Positions 24,361 to 35,940 are shown, counted from the stretch's first letter. The stretch is 64,000 bases of DNA from Channallabes apus (GCA_030522415.1 CM060112.1:8785001-8849000), one strand, 5' to 3'. The notes: generated from the letters alone by a model not told the origin. Translations and numbers: made by a program.

Positions 24361-24586
24361 TGGGTGAGAGATGCTATTGCCATCTCCTGTGAGGCGCGTG
24401 GGCTCACTTCACCTCTAGGAAGCAGGGCCCACTCAACCAGTACTTAACCGTGTCCTCACTGAACTATCATCCAAAAGTTCCATTTGTAACAAGCACCCTA
24501 CTGTTCTGAAGCCTTCTGTCCTCCGCCTTTTACAGCTTCGGAGCAGGAGAAACTTCACTTATTGTCCAGTACGTGCTCTTCAGATT

Positions 24587-24593
24587 TACAGTA
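24587..24593. other. Tc1-type excision footprint (TACAGTA)
   Basis: The paralogous segment inside the same DIRS has plain TA at 25016-25017 in otherwise matching sequence (CAGATTTA then CGTCCACCGCAT). The difference is exactly a 5-bp CAGTA insertion at TA, the scar left when a Tc1-like element with CAG ends excises. Confidence 0.8.
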
Positions 24594-24660
24594 CGTCCAC
24601 CGCATGAGCCAGTGGCGTAAGTCAGAGCGCCACTATACTGGGTGATACATTGCCCTCTCC

Positions 24661-24667
24661 TACAGTA
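24661..24667. other. Tc1-type excision footprint (TACAGTA)
   Basis: The paralogous sites at 25125-25126 and 40024-40025 read CTCCTATGAGGCGCG with plain TA. Here TA is replaced by TACAGTA, again a 5-bp insertion. Confidence 0.8.
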
Positions 24668-25416
24668 TGAAGCGCGTGGGCTCACTTCGCCTCTAGGAAT
24701 CAGTGTTCATTCAACTTGGGGGATCGCCTCATCTATTGCACTAGCAAGAGGTATTCCCCTGCAGCAAGTGTGTGTGAATCAGGTAGACCCAGTCCACTGC
24801 TGAATTGTTTCAGTGCTGGAGTCCCTGCAGGAAAGTTGTCCTCGGGCCTGTGCCCAAGTACTCTCAGGACACACGTAACTGCATCCTCACTGAGCTATCG
24901 GCCTAAGACCATAAACAACATCACCCTATTGTTTTGAAGCATTCCGTCCTCCACCTTTACAGCTTCGGAGCAGGAGAGACTTCACTTACTGTGTTCAGTA
25001 CGTGCTCTTCAGATTTACGTCCACCGCATCAGCCAGTGGTGTAGGTCAGAGCAGCCTTTACATGTCTTGGGGCCGCTGGAGCGGCCGCCACTGCACTGGG
25101 TGAGAGATGCATATTGCCCTCTCCTATGAGGCGCGTGGGTTCACTTCGCCTCTAGGAAGCAGGGCTCATTCAACCAGGGAGATCGCCTCCTTTTGCACCA
25201 GCAAGAGGTATTCCACTGCAGCAATTGTGTGACACGGAGAGTTGGTCCTCCCCGCACACATTTGTTACATTATAATCTGGATGTTCATGCTACTCCGGGC
25301 TCAGGGAAAGCCCCGAGTTAGCTGCCCAGGCATAGTTCTGAGACCTTCTCGGCTTTGTGCGCACACGCTACACAACCTTGAGGTCCAGACACTTGTAGTG
25401 CGGCGGCGTTGGTATT

Positions 25417-25533
25417 CTCGTTCCCATAGCGTTTTCACGCAGCATCGAGAGAAAGCCTTTGAAAGGGAACGTCTCGGGTTACTGTGCTGTAACCCAGTTC
25501 CCTGAAAAGGCGGGAACGAGATGCTGCGTCCTA
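25417..25533 (+). repeat. DIRS A internal complementary region
   Basis: Its first part is the complement of the left end and its second part (from GTCTCGGG) is the complement of the right end at 25728-25806, fused head to tail. This represents the circle junction and also supplies the missing left-terminal bases of element A. Confidence 0.8.
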
Positions 25534-25576
25534 ATGCCGCACTACCACGTGACCGGAAGTCTGTTCAGACAAATTA

Positions 25577-25746
25577 ATCTGAGGTTTGTCGCCGGCTCAG
25601 TAGTATTTATAACCTCCACCTGTGTCTAATCAGATGACGTCACCTGACCAAGGTTATATATAGCCAAAAAATTTGGTGTGTTTGCACACATGCTTCACAA
25701 CCGGCAACGTGACAAAATGGTTCCCATAGCGTTTTCACGCAGCATC
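25577..25746 (+). repeat. DIRS A right inverted terminal repeat
   Basis: It is the inverse of 21797-21956, followed by a right extension (25747-25806) complementary to the internal complementary region. Confidence 0.88.
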
Positions 25747-25809
25747 TCGTTCCCGCCTTTTCAGGGAACAGGATTACAGCACCCGAGTAACTCAGTAACC
25801 CGAGACGTT

Positions 25810-26418
25810 TGTTTCACATAAAATATTTTAATTTATATAGCTAAAAAGCTATTATAAAGTAATAAAAATAACAGAAAAATGCAGTTTACAGTGCATTATC
25901 AAACACTTTTTTCTACCTGTTTCAGTTTCATTTTGGTTTTCATAAAGAATGCAACATATACTGTAAGGTCTGATTGGGTCAGAATTGGATACAGCAGAGA
26001 CATACAGGGTAAGCAGGCTTAACAAGCTTAACAGCTCTCTGAACACAATGCAAGTAGCTCATGTCTTTTGTAAACATAGTTATTGTGCACAGTATATCTC
26101 TTGAGTGCATCATCTGTCTGCCTTATTGTTTAAATATTATTTCCATAATTATTAAAGTAAATATATCATTTTTAAATGAGTTTTAATGCTGAGTGATCTC
26201 AGATTACAGTCACTGACAACTACAGTAATAATCTCAATGGGTGTATATATATTATTGACCTTATATATAAAATAGTAGCCTTGTGTAAACCCCAGAGAAA
26301 GACGATTGAAATCATTTAAAAACACTTTATATTGCAATGACATTAATGTTTGTGATTATAGTTTTGGCTTTTTTTCCCCTCAGAAATATTGCAAAGGTTT
26401 TAACATGCGATTTATATA
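25810..26418. other. AT-rich non-coding stretch, no gene
   Basis: Only short domainless ORFs occur. TACTGTA at 25959 and TACAGTA at 26221 lie here. Confidence 0.5.
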
Positions 26419-26980
26419 CACTACTGTTCAAAAGTTTTACATCACTTGCAAATTTCTTTGTTTTTGTTTAGTGATTTATTTTCTACATTCTACAACAATA
26501 CTGGAGATTTCAAAACTATAAAATAACACATATGGAATTAGGTAATTATGTAACAACAACTAAAACAACAGTTAGTTGTTATTTTAAGACACAGAGGTCA
26601 GCCTTTCTTTAATAGTTCTTGCAAGAACAGTATTGTCAAGTGCATTTGCAAAATCCGTCAAGCACCATAATGAAACTGGCTTTCATGAAGGCCGTCCGAG
26701 GAGGGAGGGCAAGACCATAACCTACCTCTGCCGCAGACAAGAAGTTCATTTAGAGTTATCAGCCTGAAAAATGACCAATTAACAGCACCTCAGATTAGAG
26801 GCGTTATGAAGTCTTTACAGAGCAGAAGTAGCAGAAACATCTCAATATCAACTGTTCAAAGGAGATTAATGCATTTTTTTGGACTCCTTCAGCATTCCTT
26901 TACAATGTAGAAAGAAATCAAAATCAGGAACAATCATGGAGTTAGAAAGTGATCTAAAACTTTTGTATATGTGTGTGTAT
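26419..26980 (+). mobile_element. Non-autonomous Tc1 deletion derivative, copy 1
   Basis: The left end CACTACTGTTCAAAAGTTT follows TA at 26417-26418. The right end is the degenerate inverse near 26955-26980. The interior keeps only the second DNA-binding region of the transposase (a QLTAPQIRG...SISTVQRRL-like stretch, about 26770-26870) and then jumps directly to the 3' terminal region. The copy at 49867-50416 has the same deletion. Confidence 0.8.
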
Positions 26981-26984
26981 CTGT

Positions 26985-28404
26985 CATTACTCTTTATAAT
27001 TTATAATTAGAAGAGTAAGTTCTGGGCAAGGGTATTGGGAAACAGTCCTTTGGGGGTTTAATGGGGTTTTAGGCACAATTATGACAGATTTAAGACACTT
27101 GGGAATTAATGGTTGACAAAGAGACAGATTAACCATATTTTTTAAAAACCTTTCCCAGCTGTAAAGTCCAGCACATTTTTTAAAGAAAGCACAATTTTTT
27201 TTTTAAGCTCCTATGCAAATGTGGCATCATATATTGCCATATGCACCTACAGTACAGTAAATGACCCTTGATCTGCTGCCTGTGAGTGTCTTTGGGCTTG
27301 TTTATGGCTTAAAACATTGGCAAGGCTGAAACATTTTCAAGACTGCCAACGGTAGTACTTTCCGACAAGAAACCAGAGGTTTGCATCAAAGGGTTATTTT
27401 TAAAAGATAGAAAGTTTATTCAACGGTTTAGCAATGAGTTCCAGAGTTTTTGTTTGGAGATCAAAACAAAAAAAAAACAATCAAAAATATTTATAAAAAT
27501 AATAATGAATATATTCATTTTAAGCATTGCTGTTCCAACCTGGATCACCAAACATGAACTATTTAAGCAGTCTTTTAGTTAAAACAGTAATTTATTATTA
27601 TGGTATTTTTTTCCCTTGTCCAAGAATTGGACCAGCACTTTGTGGACAAGATACATGAGACACACACACTGTATTGTATGTGGGAAGCTGTTGTAAAATT
27701 CTATGTCTGATTTTATTTGCTCCATCCTGTTAAACACTATAATTTTATAAACTATATTATAATCTTATGGGAGTACCATAATAAGGTGTAGTCTTCACCT
27801 ACTGAGTAAAAATTTTAACTGTAGAGCAGGAGGCTGATAATGCATTGTAAACTGAACTATTTGTATTGTTTTTAAATGATCTTTCCTAGTATTGGAAATG
27901 AAAAGCTTTAAATTTTTTTGTTCAACTAAACTCAACACTTTTCTTAATATTTCTGAATTTTGCTGTGACAAATTCCCCACACAATCAAAACCAGAGCATG
28001 AGTTTGCTATATTGTACATTAAAACTCAACCGACATATTGTTAATATTAAGTTGCATATGGAAATTACCATAAATACAACAGTAGACTGCTTTATCCATT
28101 TAACACAAGGTGGAGTTATAGTGTTTTGCAAAATTACGGAAAAAAATCATACTGATATAACCAACAATTGTTACAAGATATTTTCACATTTGTGTTTTTT
28201 AACCCACGTGACTCAAAATACACACAAACTGTTCTCTTTCAGCTTGAAATGCTTGATTTATTAATATTTATCATGATGCATCTTCAGAAATACAGTATAT
28301 AGCAGATAATTATTCATGGTAAGACATCTCACAGACATTCTAACACCAATGCTCAGGCATAAGCATTTATGAATGAATTTATTTGTGAGATTGTGAATTT
28401 CATC
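26985..28404. other. Non-coding stretch, no gene
   Basis: The stretch has AT-rich sequence with several ORFs under 100 codons and no recognisable domains. A double heptamer, TACAGTACAGTA, lies at 27248-27259. Confidence 0.5.
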
Positions 28405-28562
28405 GTAAATCTTTGACATTATAATTCTTGGAGATTTTAATATTGATTTTAAGAGCCTGAAAGACTATCCGAGAAAAACATTCATGCCCAACATTCATGG
28501 GGAGAAAATATGGAGAGCAGGGTTTGAAGACTGGCTGGAAAAGGGGTGGTTCCTTAATTTCT
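28405..28562 (+). pseudogene. Possible LINE endonuclease fragment
   Basis: The frame reads DIIILGDFNIDFKSL around 28415-28460, resembling the GDFN motif of the apurinic-type endonuclease of non-LTR retrotransposons. It is too short to classify. Confidence 0.4.
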
Positions 28563-28891
28563 GAATTATTTTATTAGTTCAATTGTATGAAAAAAAAAAA
28601 CTCCTTTGTCCAGCAATATACAGTAGTTAAGAGATTGTAGGTCAATATGGTGAAGAAGAAATATTTCAGACACATCAGATAATAGTGGATTGAATGTTGA
28701 TTCCACCACTGACATGACAGGTATATTATACCTGTATGACACTTACAGTATAAAGTTTCGCACAGCTTGTTTGATTTATTTTCATTTTCCTGTCCCTGTG
28801 CAAATAATATAGTTTTGTTTTTGCTCTACCCTAAATGATTTTTGCAAGAAGAAAATTGCAAAATATTGTATGCAACATTTAATTTAAATTA

Positions 28892-28932
<41 letters not shown>

Positions 28933-29578
28933 GTTTTGCTGGTTTTATTTCTTTCATTTAGTAAGAAATCATTGGTCGACTTTTCTAGACTTGGGTTAGT
29001 GCTTGATGTGTTTCACCCTTCCTACCCCATCCAGCAATAATATATTCAAAATATAGTGTGAGTGTATGCACAATAGCTTTATGCTTCACTATAAAAGAAA
29101 GCACTAGGCCAGAGGTCTCTCTCAAACCCTTTTTCACACTCTCATTATTTTCCCACCATCTCACTTACCATCACAGCAAATCTGCTACTTTGATATTTTT
29201 TGCTTATTTATCACTATACAAGCTGTCTGGGTTCTAACACACAGTAAAATTTGTCACTGAAGTGTGACAGACAGCTTCTCCCGTCTAAGCAGCTTCTTCA
29301 CACCCACATGATTAAGAGCTAGAGTGAAAATAGCTACTTAAAGATATAATAAATGGATCCATGAACAGCATATTTAATGACAGGTTATGTTTTATTTTTC
29401 TTCCCCATTAGAGGGCATCCTTAAATAAAAAGAATTACATAAAAAATAAAGTAGGAATAATAACATTTCGTAGTATTAAACTGATTGGATCTATCTGCTT
29501 GGATGCAGCAGTTACTGTAGCATCAAGACTGGTACAGTTTTTATTACCTGTTTTAATCCCAATTACTAAAAAATGGTA
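28563..29578. other. AT-rich non-coding stretch, no gene
   Basis: It includes a (TTA)n microsatellite at about 28891-28933. No supported gene. Confidence 0.5.
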
Positions 29579-29913
29579 CAGTCGGGCAAAAAAATATTTA
29601 GTCAGTCACCAATTGTGCAAGTTCTCCCACTTAAAATGATGAGAGAGACCTGTAATTTTCATCATAGGTATAGCTCAACTATGGGAGACAAAATAATAAA
29701 AAAAAATAATCACATTGTATTATTATTTTTTGCAAATTATGGTGGAAAATAAGTATTTGGTCAATAACAAAATTTAATCTCAATATTTTGTTATATACCC
29801 TTTGTGGTCAAACGCTTTCTGTCTTCCCAAGGTTTTCACACACTGTTGCTTGTATTTTGTCCCCGTTCCTCCAAGCAGATGTCCTCTAGAGCAGTAATGT
29901 TTTGGGGCTGTTG

Positions 29914-30721
29914 CTAGACAACACAGACTTTCAACTCCCTCCAAAGATTTTCTATGGGGTTGAGATCTGGAGACTGGCTAGGCCACTCCAGGACCTTGAA
30001 ATGCTTCTTACGAAGCCATTCCATTGTTGCCCGGGCAGTATGTTTGGGATCAATGTCATGCTGGAAGACCCAGCCACATTTCATCTTCAATGCCCTTGCT
30101 GATGGAAGGAGGTTTTCACTCAAAATCTTATGATACATGGCCCCATTTATTCTTTCCTTTACACGGATCAATTGTCCTGGTCGCTTTGCAGAAAAACAGC
30201 CCCAAAGCATAATGTTTCCACCCCGATGCTTCACAGTAGGTGTGGTGTTCTTTGGATGCAACTCAGCATTCTTTCTCCTCCAAACATGAAGTTATATTTT
30301 GGTTTCATCTGACCAAATGACATTCTCCCAATCCTCTTCTGGATGATACAAATGCTCTCTAGCAAACTTCAGACGGGCCTGGACATGTACTTGCTTAAAC
30401 AGGGGGACACGTCTGGCAATGCAGGATTTGAGTCCCTGGCAGTGCAGTGTGTTACTGATGGTACTATAGCCTTTGTTACTTTGGTCCAAGCTCTCTGCAG
30501 GATCTACTACAGTAGGTCCCCACGTGTGGTTCTGGGATTTTTGCTCACAGTTCTTGTGATTTTTTGACCCCACGGAGTGAGATCTTGCGTGGAGCACAAG
30601 ATTGAAAGAGATTATCAGTGGTCTTGTATGTCTTCCATTTTCAGATTCAGTCTTCCCAGCCTGGTGCAGGTCTACAATTTTGTTTCTGATGTCCGTTGAC
30701 AGCTCTTTGATCTTTGGCCAT
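29914..30721 (-). pseudogene. Tc1-like transposase (third family), frameshifted
   Basis: Minus-strand pieces start with ATG at 30721 and contain the first catalytic Asp (ENVIWSDETKI near 30300), the second Asp ([12 protein letters not shown]) and the Glu ([11 protein letters not shown]). The spacing of 34 residues between the last two gives the Tc1 DD34E signature. Frame breaks near 30290, 30490 and 30600 inactivate it. Confidence 0.85.
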
Positions 30722-31010
30722 AGTGGAGTTTGGAGTGTGACAGTTTGAGGTTGTGGAGAGGTGTCTTTTATACTGATAACAGATGCAAGACAGAGGAGCC
30801 TCTTAAAGAAGAAGTTACAGGTCTGTGAGAGCCAGAAATCTTGCTTGTTCCCTTTCAAAGGCTACACTCGCTGCTGCGTGAAAACGCCATGGGAACATCT
30901 TGTCAGCTTGCCGGTTGTGAAGCATGTGTGTATCAAACACGCCGAATTTTGGACTATATAACCTTGGTCAGGTGACGTCATCTGATGAGATTGCACCTGC
31001 AGGTTATAAA

Positions 31011-31017
31011 TACTGTA
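31011..31017. other. Tc1-type excision footprint (TACTGTA)
   Basis: In the left ITR the sequence is ATAAATACTGTAGGAGTG. In the right ITR (complement, TA at 40418-40419) it is ATAAATAGGAGTG. The two arms of one inverted repeat thus differ by exactly a 5-bp CTGTA insertion at TA. Confidence 0.82.
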
Positions 31018-31865
31018 GGAGTGATCCGGAAACATTCCTCAGATTCTTTGTCTTCACTTTGACCTCGTTGTGTTGAGCGTGTCTGTGTTTAAACCAGCAA
31101 AAATAAGAAGTGTTTAACTCACCGATATTGGAGTTTTGAAATGAGATGTCCCTCCATGTGATAATCTATATCGGAGGGCAATCTCTACACTTTACTGATT
31201 CGATTAAAGTGCTCACGCGCGCCCCCACATTCCTTGAAAAGCTTCGGGCCGCGGCGCACCTTTAGGGCTTAAAACTCCGTTTCTTTCACGTTCTCATCGG
31301 ATCGAAAAATTCCGTTCTCAAACGCGCCCTGCGATTCTTGAATGGGTAAGGATAAACATCCTCTCTTGCTTCTGCAGAGATGGAAATAGCCTCCATACTA
31401 AGCACTGGGAAAACATTAAACGACAGTTTCTGTCGGGTGGCCGGGGGGCGGAGCTTCATGACGCTCTCTCTCCCCCCTCTTAGCTCTCTCCATATGAGTT
31501 GTGGAAGCGCGGAGTTATATGATGACGCCCAGATAGAAGAGACTCTTTACAGGCTATCTCTCTCCTGGGGCATCATCCTTCCTGAAAAGCTAATACTTCC
31601 TTCAAGCTGTGTAGACTTTCATCTTCCCTGGAAGGAAAAGCTTTTCAGGCAGCAGGTCAGGTTGCTGCTCCATTGCACACCATGGCCGTCTTCCAGACTA
31701 CCACGCTGACCAGCTGAGAGACTTGAGCACTGGCGGGGCTCTTCAGATAGGCCGTATTGGAATTACACCGGGCCACAGACTTGTCTCTGTGTGCAACAAA
31801 AGCAGACGGCTCGTGCTATCGGCCGTCATATGGTTGCGATGGGTTTTCGCGCGGAGGCACTTGTG

Positions 31866-32080
31866 GTTGAATCTCAGGCGCATCAAGGATAAGAATCGTG
31901 CATTCCTCCTGGATGCCCCTATCTCGCCTTCCGGCCTGTTTGGCGATATCATTAACTCGGTCGCCACTAGGTTCATTAGGCGTAGTTATATATAGCAAGC
32001 CTTCGAGAAATTCCTTCCCCACCATGCTCAAGAGTCGGGACTGTCGCCCAGTCTCAACCGGGTCTGACTCTGGCGAGGCG
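31866..32080 (+). pseudogene. DIRS B Gag-like fragment
   Basis: The same motif as in DIRS A is present (RIKDKNRAFLLDAPISPSGLFGD), followed by frame breaks. Confidence 0.68.
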
Positions 32081-32759
32081 TGAAACACAAGGAGTGTGTT
32101 TTTGAGCCTGACACCCCTTGTAAAGATTGGGGTGCGACGCGCCTCAATATCCGCCTCAAAAAGGTCAGACTGGCATATTATCTTCTTCACAAAGAAGCCC
32201 TGAGGTTCATGTGCCCAGGACCATGGGGGTGCCCCCCCAATGGGGCGAGGCACGCAGAATTCCTTTCACGAATTAAGTGTTCTCCCTGACACCCCCAGGA
32301 GGTCGATGTTCTTACTCCGCCACCGCTGGTGTTTCGGGCAACACCAGTTTCCAATAAAGTGTTAGTTCTTCGTTTTTTTCCTGCCATGTTTCAGGATGCT
32401 AAACATCTAACACCCCCCCCCTTTTAACCAAGCCGCCGAAACTTTGCCCCTTTCTGAGAAACGGGCAACGTGGAAGCTACTGCCAAGTATATCTCCTTGG
32501 GTACTAAGCACTGTAGAAAAACTACAGGATTCAGTTCTCACATCACCCTCTGCGTTTCAAAATGGCTTGGTCTCCACTTCCATGAAACCGGAAAGTGCGC
32601 ATCTCCTGACAGACGTTGCTGGGGAATGGGGCCATGGAACATGTTCCCCTACCAGAGAGTGAGTCAGGCTACTACAGTCGGAATTCCTTGGTTCCCAGAG
32701 GAACGGGGGGCTGCGTCCAAATTTTTAGATTTCGCAGGCTGTACCGCTATCTAAAATAA

Positions 32760-33590
32760 ATAATACAGTTTCAAAATGTTGACTGTCAAAGTGATTGCTC
32801 TCAAATCCTACCAAGCGATTGCCACAACACAGGGAAAGACCGGAGGTTCGCTTTCGGGGGCGAAGCTTACCAGTATCGGGTCCTTCCATTTGGTTTAGCT
32901 CCCTCACCCGCACATATATAAAATGCATGGATGTATTGAATTACATAGACGACTGGCTGGCCCAGTCTCAGTAGCTAGCGCTTTCGACATCAGCATGTCG
33001 TCCTAGCTCATCTTTGGTTCTAGGATTGAGACCCAAAAGTAAACGAATCCATTCTACAAGGAAATCAAGCTAGACCAGAAAGTGATCATCACTTTCAGAC
33101 ATCTTAGCTCTCATGGCAGCTGTATCCACGGTGACACCTTTGGGCCTTCTGCACATGAGAACATTTCTAGTTGTGGCCAAGACAGGGGATTTCACTCTAG
33201 GGCCAATACCCAATAAAGGTTACGCGCCAAGTGCTCCGTACCCTTCCCATGTGGTTCATGACCCCGGTTTCTGACTCTAGGTCCCACTCTAAGTTCGTCT
33301 TGTCGTCACAGATGCTGACAACAGACGCTTCCCTTACGGGCTCCCAAGGGAGCTGGAGAGGTCTTCTTCTCGCGCGGCACATCAACTGCCTCGAAATGAT
33401 GGCTCTATTTCTGGCCCTAAAGCACTTCCTCCAGCAGTTGAGAGGCTACCCTGTCCTAGTGCGGATGGACTACACTATGGTAGTCTCATATATTATCGCC
33501 AGGGTGGACTGTGCTCGTGCCGCTATACAGCTAGCGCACCAGGTTCCTCTCCCTCAGGGCGATTTACATTTCAGGACATATGAATGAGGA
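32760..33590 (+). pseudogene. DIRS B reverse transcriptase / RNase H remnants
   Basis: The pieces include an AYQYRVLPFG-like RT motif near 32865-32900. The clearest stretch is an RNase H region at 33380-33587, HINCLEMMALFLALKHFLQQ followed by a VLVRMDYTMVVSYI motif. Deletions and frame changes are frequent. Confidence 0.7.
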
Positions 33591-33949
33591 GCAATTGTAC
33601 TGTCAAGTCAAGCTCTGACACACGGGGATTGGAAACCCCACCCCGAAGTAGTCAGTCAATCTGGGAGAGATTTCAGCTAGCAGAGGTGGACCTCTTTGCC
33701 TCGTAAGATCAACAAATGTCCCCTTTGCTGCTCTCTGACTCTTCCAGCCCCCCCATGGGTCTGGACACCTTGGCCCGTACGTGGCCCAGGTTACGTCTCT
33801 ATTCATTTTCCTGATAGCTCTGCTCCAGGGAGTCTAAGTCAAGCTGGTCTTCCAGCCGGCATATTTAAGACTATTCTAGAGGGCTCCCTCCCCTAGAAGA
33901 GCTTATGCCCTCAGAAGGAATGCATGTGAAAAGCTGTGCATGACGAAGC

Positions 33950-34263
33950 AGTTAGACCCAGTCTACTGCCAAATTGTTTCAGTGCTGGAGTTTCTGCAAG
34001 AAAAGTTGTCCTCGGGCTTGTACCCTAGTACTCTCAGGACTTACGTAACTGCTATTTAGCCTGTCACGTCAGGGAATTCCATTTCAACATGCACCCTATT
34101 GTTTTGAAGCCTCTGTCCTCCACCTTTTACAGCTTCGGAGCAGGAAAGACGGTGCTAAGCAGGGAGACACAATTCACTGCCGAATTGCTTCAGTGCTGGA
34201 GTTTCTGCAAGAAAAGTTGTCCTCGGGCTTGCGCCCTAGTACTCTCAGGACGTACGTAACTGC
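33950..34263 (+). pseudogene. DIRS B tyrosine recombinase N-terminal parts, duplicated
   Basis: A VSVLEFLQEKLSSGL...STLRTYVTA segment appears at about 33980-34055 and again at 34165-34262, where it is cut by the TA-duplicating element. Confidence 0.65.
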
Positions 34264-34433
34264 TACAGTGGGAGCCACACCAAATAGCCGCGACAGTGTG
34301 GCTGAAGTGTGAATGGCGTGTGAATGGCCTTTGCACGCCGTAATCCCCCCTCCCTTTTCTGGCCGAAAGGCGTGTCAAGATTTCACAGTAAACACGCCCA
34401 TTCAAGCCCTATTTATTCATTTACCTGGTTCCA

Positions 34434-34448
34434 CCACTAGATGGCGCT
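34434..34448 (+). promoter_or_regulatory. CTCF-like core motif inside the 4.7-kb element
   Basis: CCACTAGATGGCGCT fits the vertebrate CTCF core (CCASYAGRKGGCRSY) at all 15 positions. Binding is not shown by the sequence. Confidence 0.5.
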
Positions 34449-34495
34449 TCGTTCTCAAGAACACATTAAAACAAGCCAGGTGCGCTGAGTTGCAA

Positions 34496-34586
34496 TCACG
34501 TGATTTTAACAACCCGCCTCCACCCCCGCCGAACTGACGCTGCCAAACTACAGAGATGAAGATGGCGGCTTAACGGACTATTCGTG
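34496..34586 (+). promoter_or_regulatory. Promoter-like segment with E-box, YY1-like site and splice donor
   Basis: TCACGTGA (34496-34503) is a USF/TFE-type E-box. AAGATGGCGGC (34559-34569) is the full YY1 consensus, commonly found just downstream of vertebrate start sites. A strong splice donor, G|GTAAGTG, follows at 34587. The local sequence is more GC-rich than its surroundings. Confidence 0.4.
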
Positions 34587-35940
34587 GTAAGTGATGTTTT
34601 ATTTTATAAAATGTGTTTGTGGTAGTTTACAGTTTATTTCCCAGTTTAGTTTTTTTATTGGCCGTTTGAAATATCACTGGCAGCAGCGGTCAGATGTGAC
34701 TTTAGAGAACTTAATGTTCTGTTTACCAAGTCTGGAGTTAATATTACAGCTTACTGTCAGTGTCACACACTCACAATGTCACTCCACTTTAACTCAAAAA
34801 CATGCTCAAGCTTCGACAATACTATTAATGTCCCTATTACAAGAGCTGCACTACCCGATGAAGAGTGTTTGTGTTCTCTGTAAATACTGAGAGAATCTCA
34901 CCGCGTGTTGTCTGGATAAATTCAGCGCTTATTTATTCTCTGGTTAAGAGTTAATCTGCAGGTTATTTCTGTGACTGTAATATAATGTGATGCAGTTGAT
35001 GAGGGACACAGACTGAGGGGAGCTGTACAGGAGCTAGTAACGCTCATAACCCGGTTTATATTTTATACACTTTCCGCGGTAGCGCGAGCGCTTAGTTAAA
35101 GAGCTGAATAACAACACAGAAGTGTTTATCAGTTAAGGAGGAGGAGGGGGAGGTGTGTGTGTGTGTGTGTGTGTGTGTGAGGGGCTTCAGTAAGTTATAG
35201 TTTGGCTTCAGAGATGAACTAATGCTCATATACGAGTGTTATATCGCTTAACTTATTTGTATGAGAAGCGCATTAAGTAAATTCCCGGTTAATTTAATGC
35301 AGACGATAATACAGACTGTTCACTGGTTAACACTAACACTGTTCACTGGTTAACATTAGCACAGGCAGATTATTTACATTACAGAATCCCCAAAGCAGTG
35401 TTTTACACACTCTGTGGTAAATAGGTTTATTAATATATATTATTTTTATTAGAACTAGATGTTCTGTGAAGTTTATCTGTCTTGACTAAATTCTCCTGTT
35501 GTCTTTAAGCAGAGCTCCGCTGTGGAGGATTGGGGGGTCAGACGGCTGACGGCTGGACTTTTGGAGCTACAGGACTGGAGGAGCCTGAACAAGCTGTTGA
35601 GGGAGCTGTAGGAGGGATGACGTCACAGTCCGACAGCTTTAGAATGATGTTTGATCAGGTCTACTGTATATTCTGAACATAGAACTGCAAAATGTCTGAT
35701 ACAGTACTTTGGGGGAAACAAAGACTTCAACTGTTCCATGTTTAATAGTTTTGATATTTGAAAAATTAATACTTTAATGTAAAAGGACTATAGATAGAGA
35801 CTTATAAGCAGCTGGTGTATCCGGGTAGTTTAATGAACTTTAAGCAAAAAGACAACATGTATTCATCTGTTTTATATAAATTACTGTTTTAACTTTGACT
35901 AGTTTTGGAAGAATAAATTGAATTGTTAAAGTCATGTTTT
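34587..35940 (+). other. Candidate spliced non-coding transcription unit
   Basis: The donor at 34587 can pair with an acceptor after a pyrimidine tract (TTGTCTTTAAGCAG, AG at 35511-35512). The resulting intron would be 926 bp. The predicted last exon runs from 35513 to a polyadenylation signal AATAAA at 35912-35917. The exon has no ORF longer than about 20 codons from an ATG that I can see. This is an inference from signals only. Confidence 0.3.
35155..35178. repeat. (GT)n microsatellite
   Basis: Short uninterrupted GT run. Confidence 0.9.

Larger units (their letters stand above)
24480..25310 (+). pseudogene. DIRS A tyrosine recombinase remnants, duplicated module
   Basis: The C-terminal recombinase part (FTASEQERLHLL, ALQIYVHRISQW and the motif around GSFNQGD, whose other frame gives the HxxR box) occurs twice, about 24510-24760 and 24940-25230. 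An N-terminal part (SSGLCPSTLRTHVTA) lies between. The recombinase normally integrates circular DNA; here it is broken. Confidence 0.7.
21794..25806 (+). mobile_element. DIRS-type tyrosine-recombinase retrotransposon A (decayed)
   Basis: Inverted terminal repeats lie at 21797-21956 and 25577-25746. An internal complementary region at 25417-25533 is complementary to both outer ends joined together. The element sits in a GTT triplet (GTT at 21791-21793 and 25807-25809) without a conventional target duplication. These are DIRS hallmarks: replication through a circle joined at the internal complementary region, and insertion by tyrosine recombinase. Coding remnants occur in the order Gag-like, RT/RNase H, tyrosine recombinase. 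The extreme left end is about 20 nt shorter than the internal complementary region predicts, so the copy is slightly truncated. Many frameshifts and stops show it is inactive. Confidence 0.88.

Noticed and set aside
31743..32253. Minus-strand ORFs of 77 and 145 codons in DIRS B
   Set aside because: They are antisense shadows of the DIRS Gag-like region, which is coding-like only on the plus strand.
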